A stretch of 64,000 nucleotides of DNA. Source: an uncultured Vampirovibrio sp. Its GTDB lineage: Bacteria > Cyanobacteriota > Vampirovibrionia > Gastranaerophilales > Gastranaerophilaceae. This document shows positions 16,066 to 25,854 of the stretch, in pieces. The notes beneath the pieces are model-generated. The model saw only the letters and a list, made by a program, of their open reading frames with translations, was not told where the DNA came from and did not search any database. Both the position numbers and the translations under genes were made by a program. Within the stretch, counting starts at the first letter, position 1, and each line of letters starts with the position of its first letter. Location: the NCBI GenBank assembly GCA_910577395.1, contig CAJTLG010000008.1:47056-111055 (forward strand). Direction: 5' to 3'.

Positions 16066-18941
16066 CCTTTTTCAATCATAGGCTTAAGGAACTTTGCCGT
16101 GTAAGATTTTTTATCCTTGATAAGCTGTTTTGGTGTGCCTTTTGCAATCACTTCTCCGCCGCCTTCGCCGCCTTCGGGGCCAAGGTCTATAATATAATCG
16201 GCACATTTAATTATATCAAGGTTGTGTTCAATAATTAAAACCGTGTTGCCGCTATCTGCAAGTTGATGAAGAATTTTAATAAGTTTGTCTACATCAAACC
16301 AGTGCAGCCCTGTTGAAGGTTCATCCATAAGGTACAGGGTTTTACCTGTGGCGCGTTTGTTTAATTCAAGCGCAAGTTTTACCCTCTGTGCTTCGCCGCC
16401 TGATAGAGTTGTGGCACTTTGCCCGAGTTTTATGTATTCAAGCCCTACATCATACAGGGTTTGAAGGCGGGTTGCAATTCTTGGTACGTTTTTAAAGAAT
16501 TCAAGAGCCTCTTCCACTGTCATATCAAGTACATCGGATATACTTTTTCCTTTGTATTTAACTTCCAGAGTTTCCTGATTATACCTTTTTCCTTTACAGA
16601 CATCACATTTTATGTAAACATCCGACAAAAAATTCATCTCAATCTTTAAAACGCCGTCGCCTTTACATTTTTCGCATCTGCCGCCTTTGACGTTAAAAGA
16701 AAATCTACCCTGCTTGTAACCGCGTACTTTAGCTTCATTTGTGCGGGCAAAAAGGTCACGGATGTGTGTGAATACATCTGTATAAGTTGCAGGGTTGGAC
16801 CTTGGGGTTCTTCCTATCGGGGATTGGTCCACAAGAACGATTTTATCTATATTTTCAAAACCCTTTATGTCATCCACCCCTTTTGGTTTTGGGCGGTTTC
16901 CCCTTAATTTATGAAGGGCAAATTCATAGATTATATCATTTACAAGGGTAGATTTGCCGCTGCCTGAAACGCCGGTGATAGCAACAATTTTCCCGAGCGG
17001 AATATTAACGTCAACATTTTTAAGGTTATTTAAGTGTGCATTTTTAACCTCTAAATAGTTTCCGTTTCCAAGGCGCGTTTTTTTTGGAACGTGAATATTT
17101 AATTCCCCTGCAAGGTACTTTCCTGTTATAGAGCCTTTTGCAGCCTTGATGTCATCCAAAGTTCCTGCCGCTATTATGTTTCCGCCGTGCACACCGGCTT
17201 TTGGGCCGATATCTACAATATAATCTGCTGATTTTATAGTGTCTTCATCGTGTTCTACCACAATAAGTGTGTTGCCGAGGTTTCTTAATTTTGTAAGGGT
17301 TTTAATCAGCATATCGTTATCACGTTGGTGCAGGCCGATTGAGGGTTCATCAAGTACATACAGCACTCCTGAAAGACCCGAGCCTATCTGGGTTGCAAGG
17401 CGTATTCTCTGCGCCTCGCCACCTGAAAGTGTGCCGGCACTTCTTGCAAGGGTAAGGTAGCCTAATCCTACATCAAGCAAGAATTTTAGTCTTGCACGGA
17501 TTTCATCCAAAATCTGTTTTGCAATTGCCATTTTATAGTTATCAAGCGTAAGATATAAATCTTCAATAAATTCGTATGCTTTATCTATCGAAAGGGTGCA
17601 AAAATCATAAATATTTTTATTTTGAATTTTAACACTTAATACAAAATCGTTCAGTCTTGCGCCCTTGCAGGCATTACAGGGGATTTCCGTCATATATTTT
17701 TGGATTTCGCCCCTTATAATGTCACTGTCAGATTGTTCATACTTTTTCATCATATAAGGGATAACGCCAATGTATGGGTGATAATGCGTTCTCATATGCT
17801 TTGTGCCAAAATCACAGTAGCGCATTTTTATGGTTTCATCATCGTTTCCGTATAAAATTATTCCTTTTTGAGCCGGGGATAAGGATTTAAAAGGTTTATC
17901 GGGGTCAATTTCATAATGTTCGCAAACGGAAAGCAAAACATCAGTATAATAAGGGTTTGCAGTTTTTGCCCACGGGTATATTGCACCCTCTTTTATGGAT
18001 TTATTAGGGTCTGGTACTACAAGAGCGGCTGATACTTCATAATGTGCACCAAGGCCGTTACAAATTTTGCAAGCACCGTATGGGTTATTAAAGCTGAATA
18101 CTCTTGGGGTTATTTCTTCAAAGCTAAGGTCGCATTTGGGGCAGTTTAGCTTTTCTGAAAACAGTTTTTCGTAAGGTTCAACGCGCGTCTCTTTATTGTT
18201 ATTTTTATTGGTAGCGCTGCCACCAAGGACATCCAGTGCCATAAGCCCGTTTGCTCTCTGCAAAGCTGTCTGCACGCTGTCAAAAAGGCGGCTTTTAATT
18301 CCTTCTTTTATGATAATTCTGTCTATAACAATATCGATGTTGTGTTTTATAGTTTTTGAAAGTTTTATTTCATCCTCATCAAGGTTATATATTTCTCCGT
18401 CAATTTTTACGCGAATAAAGCCTTCCTGTTTTAATTCCGATATTACATTTTGAAACTCGCCCTTTTTACCGCGCACAATCGGTGCTATAATCTGAATTTT
18501 TGTTCCTTCAGGGAGTTCTAAAATTTTTGAGGTTATTTCATCTACAGTTTGCGGCGCAATAGGGGAGCCGCATTTTGGGCAATAGGGGGTGCCCGCACGT
18601 GCAAACAATAATCTTAAATAATCATAAATTTCTGTTATTGTGCCTACCGTTGAACGAGGGTTATTTGTTGTAGATTTCTGGTCAATTGAAATAGCCGGGG
18701 AAAGGCCGTCTATAGATTCGACGTCCGGTTTATCCATTTGCCCCAAAAATTGCCTTGCATAGGTTGAAAGACTTTCTACATAGCGCCTTTGACCTTCTGC
18801 AAATATTGTATCAAATGCAAGAGAGCTTTTGCCGCTGCCTGAAACGCCTGTAAAAACTACAAGTTCGTTTTTTGGGATTTCAAGTGAAACATCTTTTAAA
18901 TTATGCTCTTTTGCATTCCTTATAATTATTTTATCGTTCAT
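16062..18941 (-). CDS. uvrA: Excinuclease ABC subunit A
   Basis: A 959-residue DNA-damage sensor of nucleotide excision repair, with two ABC ATPase modules. Walker A motifs are GVSGSGKSS (32-40) and GVSGSGKST (second module). Zinc sites include CPKCG, CPKCDLSFEE with CKICNGLG, and CEKCKGDG with CDVCKGKRYN. Signature LSGGEAQR appears in both modules. The start ATG 18941 (MNDKIIIRNAKEHNLK) fits the family; a longer in-frame start at 19031 would add 30 unconserved residues. A single-gene unit on this strand, convergent with higBA. Confidence 0.96.
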   Translation of the reverse strand: MNDKIIIRNAKEHNLKDVSLEIPKNELVVFTGVSGSGKSSLAFDTIFAEGQRRYVESLSTYARQFLGQMDKPDVESIDGLSPAISIDQKSTTNNPRSTVGTITEIYDYLRLLFARAGTPYCPKCGSPIAPQTVDEITSKILELPEGTKIQIIAPIVRGKKGEFQNVISELKQEGFIRVKIDGEIYNLDEDEIKLSKTIKHNIDIVIDRIIIKEGIKSRLFDSVQTALQRANGLMALDVLGGSATNKNNNKETRVEPYEKLFSEKLNCPKCDLSFEEITPRVFSFNNPYGACKICNGLGAHYEVSAALVVPDPNKSIKEGAIYPWAKTANPYYTDVLLSVCEHYEIDPDKPFKSLSPAQKGIILYGNDDETIKMRYCDFGTKHMRTHYHPYIGVIPYMMKKYEQSDSDIIRGEIQKYMTEIPCNACKGARLNDFVLSVKIQNKNIYDFCTLSIDKAYEFIEDLYLTLDNYKMAIAKQILDEIRARLKFLLDVGLGYLTLARSAGTLSGGEAQRIRLATQIGSGLSGVLYVLDEPSIGLHQRDNDMLIKTLTKLRNLGNTLIVVEHDEDTIKSADYIVDIGPKAGVHGGNIIAAGTLDDIKAAKGSITGKYLAGELNIHVPKKTRLGNGNYLEVKNAHLNNLKNVDVNIPLGKIVAITGVSGSGKSTLVNDIIYEFALHKLRGNRPKPKGVDDIKGFENIDKIVLVDQSPIGRTPRSNPATYTDVFTHIRDLFARTNEAKVRGYKQGRFSFNVKGGRCEKCKGDGVLKIEMNFLSDVYIKCDVCKGKRYNQETLEVKYKGKSISDVLDMTVEEALEFFKNVPRIATRLQTLYDVGLEYIKLGQSATTLSGGEAQRVKLALELNKRATGKTLYLMDEPSTGLHWFDVDKLIKILHQLADSGNTVLIIEHNLDIIKCADYIIDLGPEGGEGGGEVIAKGTPKQLIKDKKSYTAKFLKPMIEKG

Positions 18942-19251
18942 AACCAGTGCTTTAACTTTGAAAAAACTATCTTCAATTACATTATCCAACAAATAAAAGA
19001 AAAAGGTATATTCAAGGGCAAACCCTTTCAATACCTTTTAGGATAAAATCTATATCATAATGGAGGAAGGAGTGGAAAAGAGAAGAACTAACCACTATTA
19101 AAATTCCACGGTTCTTTTATATATAACATATATATAATTTATATATTAATATTTTGTTACATTGGGTTAGCAAAAAGTGTAGCAAATTATTTTATTTAGC
19201 GGGTTATTATAGAGGTTACAAAACAGATATTATCAAAAAAGAGGTAAACAA

Positions 19252-19719
19252 ATGAAAATTAATCCGATAAGTGTTAACAATCAGTATAGAAAGCAAAATT
19301 TCAAGGGAATAATAACTCCTGATGCTACTGTTTTAAATAAGGTTATAAATGAGAAAGACAAACCGGTTTATGATAGTTTGAGTGATGAAAAAAATATTGA
19401 TGTATGGATTTTAAAAAATGCTGCCGTAGCGGGCGGAGGTTATACGGCATTGATTAAGGATAAAAAGAGTGTCGATATAATGAAAACAATTTCTTGTAAG
19501 GATAACGTAGGTGAAGTTGAAAAATTTAGGAACAGGATTTTGCTAAGTTTAGTGTATGTAAATGCCCCTTCAAATATGGTTGTGTCAGCATTTCTTAAAA
19601 ACGATGAAAATGCCAATAAATCAAATCCGCAACTTGTTGATAAAGTGTGCAAACAATTAGATGCAACTGGTAATCCTACTGCATCTAATGCCTGGAAGGA
19701 TAATTTTAGAATTATTTAG
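19252..19719 (+). CDS. Hypothetical protein with lineage-type N-terminus (Q-N-F-K-G)
   Basis: A 155-residue soluble protein without a recognised domain. It begins MKINPISVNNQYRKQNFKG, matching the N-terminal pattern of other small proteins in this window. No signal peptide or membrane helix follows. An AGAGG ribosome-binding site stands 8 bp before the ATG. The 220-bp upstream gap is rich in alternating AT (19115-19155) and may hold the promoter. It converges with aroE, with 6 bp between ends. Confidence 0.75.
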   Translation: MKINPISVNNQYRKQNFKGIITPDATVLNKVINEKDKPVYDSLSDEKNIDVWILKNAAVAGGGYTALIKDKKSVDIMKTISCKDNVGEVEKFRNRILLSLVYVNAPSNMVVSAFLKNDENANKSNPQLVDKVCKQLDATGNPTASNAWKDNFRII

Positions 19720-19725
19720 ATAATA

Positions 19726-20580
19726 TTAGCCCTCTAAAAGTTTTTCAAGAGCTGCAATTTTCATTTTATCAACATCCGGTTTTTGGCCGGTCCATATTTC
19801 AAAAGCCCTTGCGCCTTGATGTACCAACATATCAAGCCCGCCCTTGTATTGCTTTCCGGCACGGATTGCCTGTCTTATAAGCTCTGTCTTAACGGGGTTA
19901 TAGACAATGTCATACACAAGGCCGTCATCAGACAGTGTAGCCATAAGTTCATCATTGAGAGGGCTTATGCCTGCATGAAACCCGCTCATACCAAGCGGGG
20001 TGGTATTTACAAGGATTGAATAATCTTTTAGTGTATTTAACAGTTCATTTTGGATAAGATTAATTGTAATTCCTGGGAATTTTTGACGAAAAACATCCGC
20101 CATTTTATGGGAGTCAATAATATTTCTTGAATATAGGGTAATTTCAGATATTCCAAGCTCTTTTAAACCGACAATTACAGCCCGTGCCGCACCGCCTGTG
20201 CCAAGAATTGCAGCCTTTTTGCTCTTTAGGTCAAGATGCTCTATGGGTTTTATAAAGCCGTAAACATCTGTATTAAACCCTTCCAAGGATTTATCCTCAA
20301 GAATTTTTACAGTATTAACGCTACCTGCAAGATTAGCATATTCATCAACCTTTGATAAAAACAGTGACATTGGCACTTTGTGCGGGATTGTGACATTAAA
20401 GCCTGTAAAATTATCCCTTTTTAACATTTTAATTCTGTCCACTAAATCTTCCGGGCGGGTTTCAAGGGTTTGATAATCCCCCGTAAGATTAAGGGCCTCA
20501 AGAGCCGCTTTGTGCATTACGGAACTTAAGGAATGCCCTAAGGGAAAACCTATTATCCCAAATTTATAAAAATCCGTCAT
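19726..20580 (-). CDS. aroE: Shikimate dehydrogenase
   Basis: A 284-residue NADPH-dependent enzyme that reduces 3-dehydroshikimate to shikimate in aromatic amino acid synthesis. The substrate-binding start is GFPLGHSLSSVMHKAAL, with NVTIPHK (about 65-71) containing the catalytic Lys. The Rossmann domain has LGTGGAARAV (about 128-137) and NTTPLGM, and GGLDMLVHQGARAF is the conserved C-terminal block. AAAGGATAG precedes ATG 20580. It follows topA by 25 bp on the minus strand. Confidence 0.96.
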   Translation of the reverse strand: MTDFYKFGIIGFPLGHSLSSVMHKAALEALNLTGDYQTLETRPEDLVDRIKMLKRDNFTGFNVTIPHKVPMSLFLSKVDEYANLAGSVNTVKILEDKSLEGFNTDVYGFIKPIEHLDLKSKKAAILGTGGAARAVIVGLKELGISEITLYSRNIIDSHKMADVFRQKFPGITINLIQNELLNTLKDYSILVNTTPLGMSGFHAGISPLNDELMATLSDDGLVYDIVYNPVKTELIRQAIRAGKQYKGGLDMLVHQGARAFEIWTGQKPDVDKMKIAALEKLLEG

Positions 20581-20605
20581 TTTGCTATCCTTTGTTTTTT
20601 AAAAG

Positions 20606-22915
20606 TTATTCATCTTCCGGCATGGGTTTAGAAAATTTGCAGGTTTTATTTGAACAGCCGATTTTATTTCCGCTTTTTAAGAATTTTTTAACAAGCAAAC
20701 TGCCGCAATCCGGGCATTTTTCGCCTGTCGGTTCGTTCCATATTGCAAAATCGCAATCAGGGTATTTGGAGCATCCGTAAAATGTTTTGCCATACCTTGA
20801 CCTTCTTTGGATTAATTCTCCATCACGGCCTTCATCTGCGCATTTGGGGCACTTTACGCCTGATGATATTACAATGGATTTTCTTGCCTTGCATTTTTCA
20901 TTTTGGCATTGGTAATATTTACCGTATGGGCCTGTTTTTATAACGGTTTCACCCCCGCATTTTTCGCACTTAACATCCGTTGGTTCATCTTTTGCGGGTT
21001 CTTTTGCCTCTCCGCCGTCAAGCGGCATCATAGTTTTGCATTCAGGATAGCCTGAGCACCCAAGGAATTGTTTTCCAAAACGGCTGGTTTTAACCACCAT
21101 TTTTTTGCCGCAATTGGGGCATACTACATCAGATTCTATAATTACCCGCTCCATATTTGTTTTAGCATTTTCAACGGTTTGATTAAACGGTGCATAAAAA
21201 TCATTCAATACATTAACGGAATTTGCTTTATCTTCCGCTATATCGTCAAGTTTAAGTTCCATTGAGGCGGTAAACTGGTAATCCATAATGTCTGTAAAAT
21301 GTTTAACAAGTTGGTCTGATATGGTGCGGCCAAGGATTGTCGGTTTTAGTGCTTTATCAAGTTTTTCAACATAACCCCTTTGTTGGATTTTTGTAATAAT
21401 CGGCGCATAGGTAGACGGGCGGCCGATACCGTATTCTTCAAGCTGCTTTACCAAAGAAGCCTCTGAAAATCTTGGCGGCGGCTGTGTAAAATGCTGCTTG
21501 GGGTCAAGCTTAATAAAATCAAGCACATCCCCTTCTTTTAAATCCGGGAATTTTTTTTGTTCTTCTGCTTCATCATCTGTATAAACCTTTAAAAAGCCGT
21601 CAAATTCCACTTTTGAAGAGCCTATTTTAAATATATAATCGTTTGCCTCTATATCAACGGTGTGATTTTTAATTTTGGCATTTTCCATTTGTGATGCCAT
21701 AAACCTTGACCAGATAAGTTTATACAGTTTATATTGTTCGCTTGTCAGATATTTTTTAATGCTTTCGGGGGTTCTTTCAACATAAGAAGGGCGAATAGCC
21801 TCGTGTGCATCCTGAACATTTTTCTTTTTGCCTTTATTGTAATCATTTGGTGTATTTGGATAATATTTTTCCCCAAAATTGTAGGTTATGTATTCTTTTG
21901 CAGCATCTCTTGCATCATCGGATATCCTTACGGAGTCTGTTCTCATATAGGTGATAAGGCCGATTGCGCCTTCTTCTCCAAGTTCAATACCTTCATACAG
22001 TTTTTGCGCTATCTGCATAGTTTTTGCTACCCCGTAGCCAAGTTTGGAACTTGCCTCCCTTTGCAGGGTGGATGTAATAAACGGTGCCTGCGGTTTTCTT
22101 TGAGAATCACGTGTTGTTATCTTTGAAACCTTGTATATAGCGTTTTTAAGGTCTTTTATAATTTTATCAACTTCTTCTTTGTTTGGAATGTTGATTTTCT
22201 CATCTTTGCTGCCTGATTTTTTTCTTGAAAGTTCTGCCAGAAATTCAAAACCGTTACGCGCCAAAAGTGCATCTATACTCCAGTATTCAACAGGTATAAA
22301 TGCCTCAATTTCAGCCTCTCTTTCGCATATCATTCTAAGTGCAACAGATTGCACCCTGCCTGCCGAAAGGCGGAAATTCCTTAATTTTTCCCATAATATT
22401 GGGCTTATTTTAAAACCTACAAGCCTGTCTAATATCTGTCTTGTCTGCTGTGCTTTAACTTTCAGCATATCAATTTCACGGTAGTTTGCAACAGCATCCT
22501 TTATGGCTTTGGGGGTAATTTCGTTAAATACAATCCTGAAAATTTTATCCTCAGGCACTTTTAAAACTTCTTTAACATGCCATGCTATAGCCTCCCCTTC
22601 GCGGTCAGGGTCGGATGCAAGGTAGATGCGGCTTGCGTTTTTTGCCATTTTGTTTAGTGTATCAACCACTTTTTGTTTTTCAGGGATGATTGCAAAAGTC
22701 GGTTTAAAGTTATTCTCTACATCAAAGCCAAGGCCCTTGGGGGGTAAATCCCTTATGTGGCCAAAACTTGCCTCTATAACATAATCATTTCCTAAAATCT
22801 TTTTAATTGTTTTTGATTTTGCCGGTGACTCTACTATTACAAGGGCTTTGCCTTTGGTATCAGATGTTTTTGATGTAGTTTTTTTAACAGTTGCTTTTGC
22901 CATATTTTTTGCCAT
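20606..22915 (-). CDS. topA: DNA topoisomerase I with four C-terminal zinc ribbons
   Basis: A 769-residue type IA topoisomerase that relaxes negative supercoils. The TOPRIM domain begins ALVIVESPAKSKTIKKILG (about 25-43) with YLASDPDREGEAIAWH. The catalytic Tyr lies in GLITYMRTDS (about residue 320). Four zinc ribbons occupy the last ~180 residues, with pairs CPNCGKK, CEKCGGE, CPKCADEG and CPDCGSL. A Lys/Thr-rich lead of about 22 residues precedes the TOPRIM domain. A second in-frame ATG lies four codons in, so the exact start is not certain. dprA precedes it in the same direction. Confidence 0.96.
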   Translation of the reverse strand: MAKNMAKATVKKTTSKTSDTKGKALVIVESPAKSKTIKKILGNDYVIEASFGHIRDLPPKGLGFDVENNFKPTFAIIPEKQKVVDTLNKMAKNASRIYLASDPDREGEAIAWHVKEVLKVPEDKIFRIVFNEITPKAIKDAVANYREIDMLKVKAQQTRQILDRLVGFKISPILWEKLRNFRLSAGRVQSVALRMICEREAEIEAFIPVEYWSIDALLARNGFEFLAELSRKKSGSKDEKINIPNKEEVDKIIKDLKNAIYKVSKITTRDSQRKPQAPFITSTLQREASSKLGYGVAKTMQIAQKLYEGIELGEEGAIGLITYMRTDSVRISDDARDAAKEYITYNFGEKYYPNTPNDYNKGKKKNVQDAHEAIRPSYVERTPESIKKYLTSEQYKLYKLIWSRFMASQMENAKIKNHTVDIEANDYIFKIGSSKVEFDGFLKVYTDDEAEEQKKFPDLKEGDVLDFIKLDPKQHFTQPPPRFSEASLVKQLEEYGIGRPSTYAPIITKIQQRGYVEKLDKALKPTILGRTISDQLVKHFTDIMDYQFTASMELKLDDIAEDKANSVNVLNDFYAPFNQTVENAKTNMERVIIESDVVCPNCGKKMVVKTSRFGKQFLGCSGYPECKTMMPLDGGEAKEPAKDEPTDVKCEKCGGETVIKTGPYGKYYQCQNEKCKARKSIVISSGVKCPKCADEGRDGELIQRRSRYGKTFYGCSKYPDCDFAIWNEPTGEKCPDCGSLLVKKFLKSGNKIGCSNKTCKFSKPMPEDE

Positions 22916-22946
22916 AATCTCTAATTCTTAAGACCCTTTAAAAAGG

Positions 22947-24053
22947 TCAGCCCGATATGAAATAATTTCCTCCGGCTTGTTTTATTAAACCGTTAAGTTC
23001 CATTGATGTCAAGTTAACCATTAAATCACTAATATTAATATTAAGTACAGAGGCTAAATCTTCTATGTTTTTATCCCCAAGGGCAATTTCATTATAGATT
23101 TTTTCTTCAATTTCACTCAATGTTTTTTGTGGATGGGTTTCTGTTTTTATATCCCAGTTTAGTGCCTCTAAAATATCGTTTGTGTTTGTAACCATTGCGG
23201 CTCCGTTTTTCAAAAGGTGATAGATACCTTCTGTATTAGGGTTTGAAATTAACCCCGGTATGCACATAAGCTCCCTGTTGTATTCAAGGGTCAGCCTTGC
23301 GCTTATCATTGCCCCTGATTTCATTTTTGCTTCAGCCACAACAGTGCCTTTAGACATTCCTGTCACTATTCTGTTTCTTTGCGGAAACTGGTATGCAAGG
23401 GGTGGCATTTCATAAGGATATTCACTTAAAATTAGCCCTGCACCGTTTTCCATTTTTTCATACAGATTTTTATTCGAAAGCGGATATTTAAATTTAAACC
23501 CCGAGCCTATAACGCCAATGGTTTTGATACCGTTTTCAACAGCACTTTGGTGGGATTTAGCATCTATCCCTTCTGCAAGGCCTGAAACTATTACTATATC
23601 AAGGTTTTTAAAATCTGAAATTATAGCCCCAAGGGTTTCTTTAGCATTAATTGAAGCTTTTCTTGACCCTACAAAGGCTACGGTACGGTCAAAATTAATC
23701 CCTTCAAAACTCCCCTTATAATATAAGGATAAAGGGAAATCAGGGATATTTTTTAAAAGCTTTGGATATTCGGGACTATGGTATGTTATATAGCCTATAT
23801 TTTCCTTATCCTGTAAGGTTTTAAAATCTTCAAGCACGCTATTTGGGTCAGTATTATCCCTTAATTTTTCAAAATCCCTCGGGATTGAAAGATTGCCTTC
23901 ATTATATTTATAAAGTTCTTTTAAATCATTTTTGGAAGCTTCAAAAGCTTTTTTAATATCAAAATTAAAATATTCAAACAGCTTTGCTTTAAAAAGAGGG
24001 TTAATTGTTGCTAAAGCGCTAAATGCAAGGAAATATTTATCATCATTATTCAT
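22947..24053 (-). CDS. dprA: DNA-processing protein DprA
   Basis: A 368-residue protein that binds incoming single-stranded DNA and loads RecA during natural transformation. The Rossmann-like core has VGSRKASINAKE, VSGLAEGIDAKSHQSA (about 155-170), IGSGFKFKYP and YPYEMPPLAYQFPQRNRI (about 210-227). A winged-helix-like C-terminus (about 315-368) follows. The start ATG 24053 overlaps the upstream TPR gene by 8 bp. No Shine-Dalgarno is visible, so translational coupling is likely. It suggests competence, but other com genes are not in the window. Confidence 0.93.
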   Translation of the reverse strand: MNNDDKYFLAFSALATINPLFKAKLFEYFNFDIKKAFEASKNDLKELYKYNEGNLSIPRDFEKLRDNTDPNSVLEDFKTLQDKENIGYITYHSPEYPKLLKNIPDFPLSLYYKGSFEGINFDRTVAFVGSRKASINAKETLGAIISDFKNLDIVIVSGLAEGIDAKSHQSAVENGIKTIGVIGSGFKFKYPLSNKNLYEKMENGAGLILSEYPYEMPPLAYQFPQRNRIVTGMSKGTVVAEAKMKSGAMISARLTLEYNRELMCIPGLISNPNTEGIYHLLKNGAAMVTNTNDILEALNWDIKTETHPQKTLSEIEEKIYNEIALGDKNIEDLASVLNINISDLMVNLTSMELNGLIKQAGGNYFISG

Positions 24054-25035
24054 CTTCAAACTCTATATTTTCAGCTTCCGCAGGTTCTGTATCATCTTCA
24101 TTTGCAGGCAGTATAGGGCATTCTTTTAATTCTTTTAAAACCGCATATTCATTAAAAGAAAGAGATGATGTGTCTTTAAGGGCAAATTCCAGACACTTTC
24201 TGTACCCTTTAACATCACCTTTTATTTCTTGAATTTTAGCATAAAGATAATAATAATCCCCGCTTTCTGTTAAATTTTCTTTCATTTCATTTAACACTTG
24301 CTGTGCTGTTTCAATATCATTAATTTTTATATAGGCCTGGGTTAATAATTTATATGCTTCTTTATCTTTAGGATTTTTTTCAATGGTCATATTCAACATT
24401 ATGATTGCATTTTCAATATTCCCTCTTTCATAATAAATCTGCCCCAAATTGAAATACGCCCAGGAATAATCTTCTGAAAGCTGAATAACCTTTTTATATT
24501 CTTCAAATGCTTTATCTGTTTCACCCGTTTTTTTGTACATATTTGCAAGATGAAAATGTGCAAAATAATCCCCGTAATTATATTCAATTGCCTTTTTAAA
24601 GCATTTTATTGCAGCTTCCGCATTTCCTTGTTTTGATAAAATACAGCCTATGCAAAAGAATGAATTTGCATCATCATTTTTAAGGCATACAACCCTTTTA
24701 AACTGTATAAGTGCTTCTTCGTCTTTACCAATTGCTTCATAACAGAGGGCAAGATTATAGATAAAATCGGGCTCATCCTCTTTAAGGGCTGCCGCTTTTT
24801 TATATTCTTCAAGTGCAAAATTATAATGCTTTAATTTTTCCCAACATATCCCAACATTAAAATGTAAATTAGGGTCATCAGGAAAGGTTTTAGACAGGTA
24901 ATTTAAGTGTTTTAGTGCAAGCATATCAAACCCCATATCAAGGCAGATAACCGCAAGCTCTCTTCTTGCCTGAAAATTTGTGGGGTCATTTTCTATGGTT
25001 GTTTTTAAACTTTCAAACCTTTGAATATCGTTCAT
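24046..25035 (-). CDS. TPR-repeat protein
   Basis: A 329-residue cytoplasmic protein (no signal peptide) of about eight tetratricopeptide repeats from residue 15 to 290. Recurring blocks are FNVGICWEKL, YNLALCYEAIG, FCIGCILSKQG, FHLANMYKKTG and FNLGQIYYERG. The tail is acidic (EDDTEPAEAENIEFEDE). It acts as a scaffold; the partner is not evident. Overlap with dprA puts both in one transcription unit. Confidence 0.85.
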   Translation of the reverse strand: MNDIQRFESLKTTIENDPTNFQARRELAVICLDMGFDMLALKHLNYLSKTFPDDPNLHFNVGICWEKLKHYNFALEEYKKAAALKEDEPDFIYNLALCYEAIGKDEEALIQFKRVVCLKNDDANSFFCIGCILSKQGNAEAAIKCFKKAIEYNYGDYFAHFHLANMYKKTGETDKAFEEYKKVIQLSEDYSWAYFNLGQIYYERGNIENAIIMLNMTIEKNPKDKEAYKLLTQAYIKINDIETAQQVLNEMKENLTESGDYYYLYAKIQEIKGDVKGYRKCLEFALKDTSSLSFNEYAVLKELKECPILPANEDDTEPAEAENIEFEDE

Positions 25036-25070
25036 ATTTGACTGCCCGTTGGGAATATCGTAATTCCTTG

Positions 25071-25481
25071 CTATTCTTCATTAAGGGCATCTAAATCAAG
25101 AACATGGCCTTCAATGGCATCTTCATCAGGCAGAGTGTCCACATCTTGTACAATTTTTTCAATTACAAGCTGTGCCATATCAAGAGCTACTTTTTGCCTT
25201 GTTTCGACAGAACATTTTTCAAGCATCTGGATTGCCGTTCTCACTGTTGCATCAAGGTCGTACCAACGGTTCGTACCCTTTTGAATGAGCCCGTCTTCAA
25301 CAGCCCCCACAATATCTTCAATATTTGAAAATTCGTGATTATTAATGTTGTGTTCAATAATTACCTTTATTAAATTTAAAGCCACAGCTATTTGGCTTGC
25401 GTCGTCAGAGCTTGCCAGAGTTCTCATGGACATTGAAAGGACAGGGTCCTTATCGTACCAGCGTGAGTAGTATTCGTTCAT
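25071..25481 (-). CDS. Hypothetical helical protein
   Basis: A 136-residue acidic protein. Two similar segments are visible: YYSRWYDKDPVLSMSMRTL (about 4-22) and NRWYDLDATVRTAIQMLE (about 71-88), each an R-W-Y-D-x-D stretch followed by a helix, so it may be an internal duplication. No known domain is recognised. ATG 25481 has AAGGAGA 8 bp upstream, which is better than the in-frame start at 25511. It lies between the TPR gene and fixX on the same strand. Confidence 0.7.
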   Translation of the reverse strand: MNEYYSRWYDKDPVLSMSMRTLASSDDASQIAVALNLIKVIIEHNINNHEFSNIEDIVGAVEDGLIQKGTNRWYDLDATVRTAIQMLEKCSVETRQKVALDMAQLVIEKIVQDVDTLPDEDAIEGHVLDLDALNEE

Positions 25482-25521
25482 AAAGCAGTTCTCCTTAAAG
25501 GTTGACGGCATATAAGCCTTT

Positions 25522-25842
25522 TTAACTAAATTTGTATATTGCCCCGCAGCCTGCAGCAGGGTATTTCCAATCTATTGCGCCATACGGGCAGGCTACTCTG
25601 CATGCTCCGCATTCAAGGCAGTTTTCGTATTCTACATCTATACAGTCTATTGTATCATTATTTTTATCTTCTGAATTGGGATTTTCCCCCGAAACGTGCT
25701 TTTTGTATACGTTTGCAGGGCAAACTGTAAGACACACCTTATCTTCACAAACTTTGCAAATTTCCTGATTTAAAACCAGATGTGTTGTATCTGCAGTTTT
25801 ATATTTAACATTTATAAGCTTTTTTTCTATATTATCGGTCAT
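25522..25842 (-). CDS. fixX: FixX-type ferredoxin
   Basis: A 106-residue ferredoxin-like protein. The first Cys group is I-C-K-V-C with C-L-T-V-C-P (about 29-42); the second, CLECGACRVACPYGAIDWKYP (about 75-95), binds a [4Fe-4S] cluster and matches the FixX/electron-transfer-flavoprotein-associated type. It hands electrons to or from FixC. AAGGAAA precedes ATG 25842. fixC lies 12 bp upstream in the same direction. fixA and fixB (electron transfer flavoprotein) are not adjacent. Confidence 0.87.
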   Translation of the reverse strand: MTDNIEKKLINVKYKTADTTHLVLNQEICKVCEDKVCLTVCPANVYKKHVSGENPNSEDKNNDTIDCIDVEYENCLECGACRVACPYGAIDWKYPAAGCGAIYKFS

Positions 25843-25854
25843 TAAGTTTCCTTT

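Noticed and set aside
18942..19031. Thirty-residue N-terminal extension of UvrA.
   Set aside because: It is hydrophobic and unlike the family; ATG 18941 gives the standard start.
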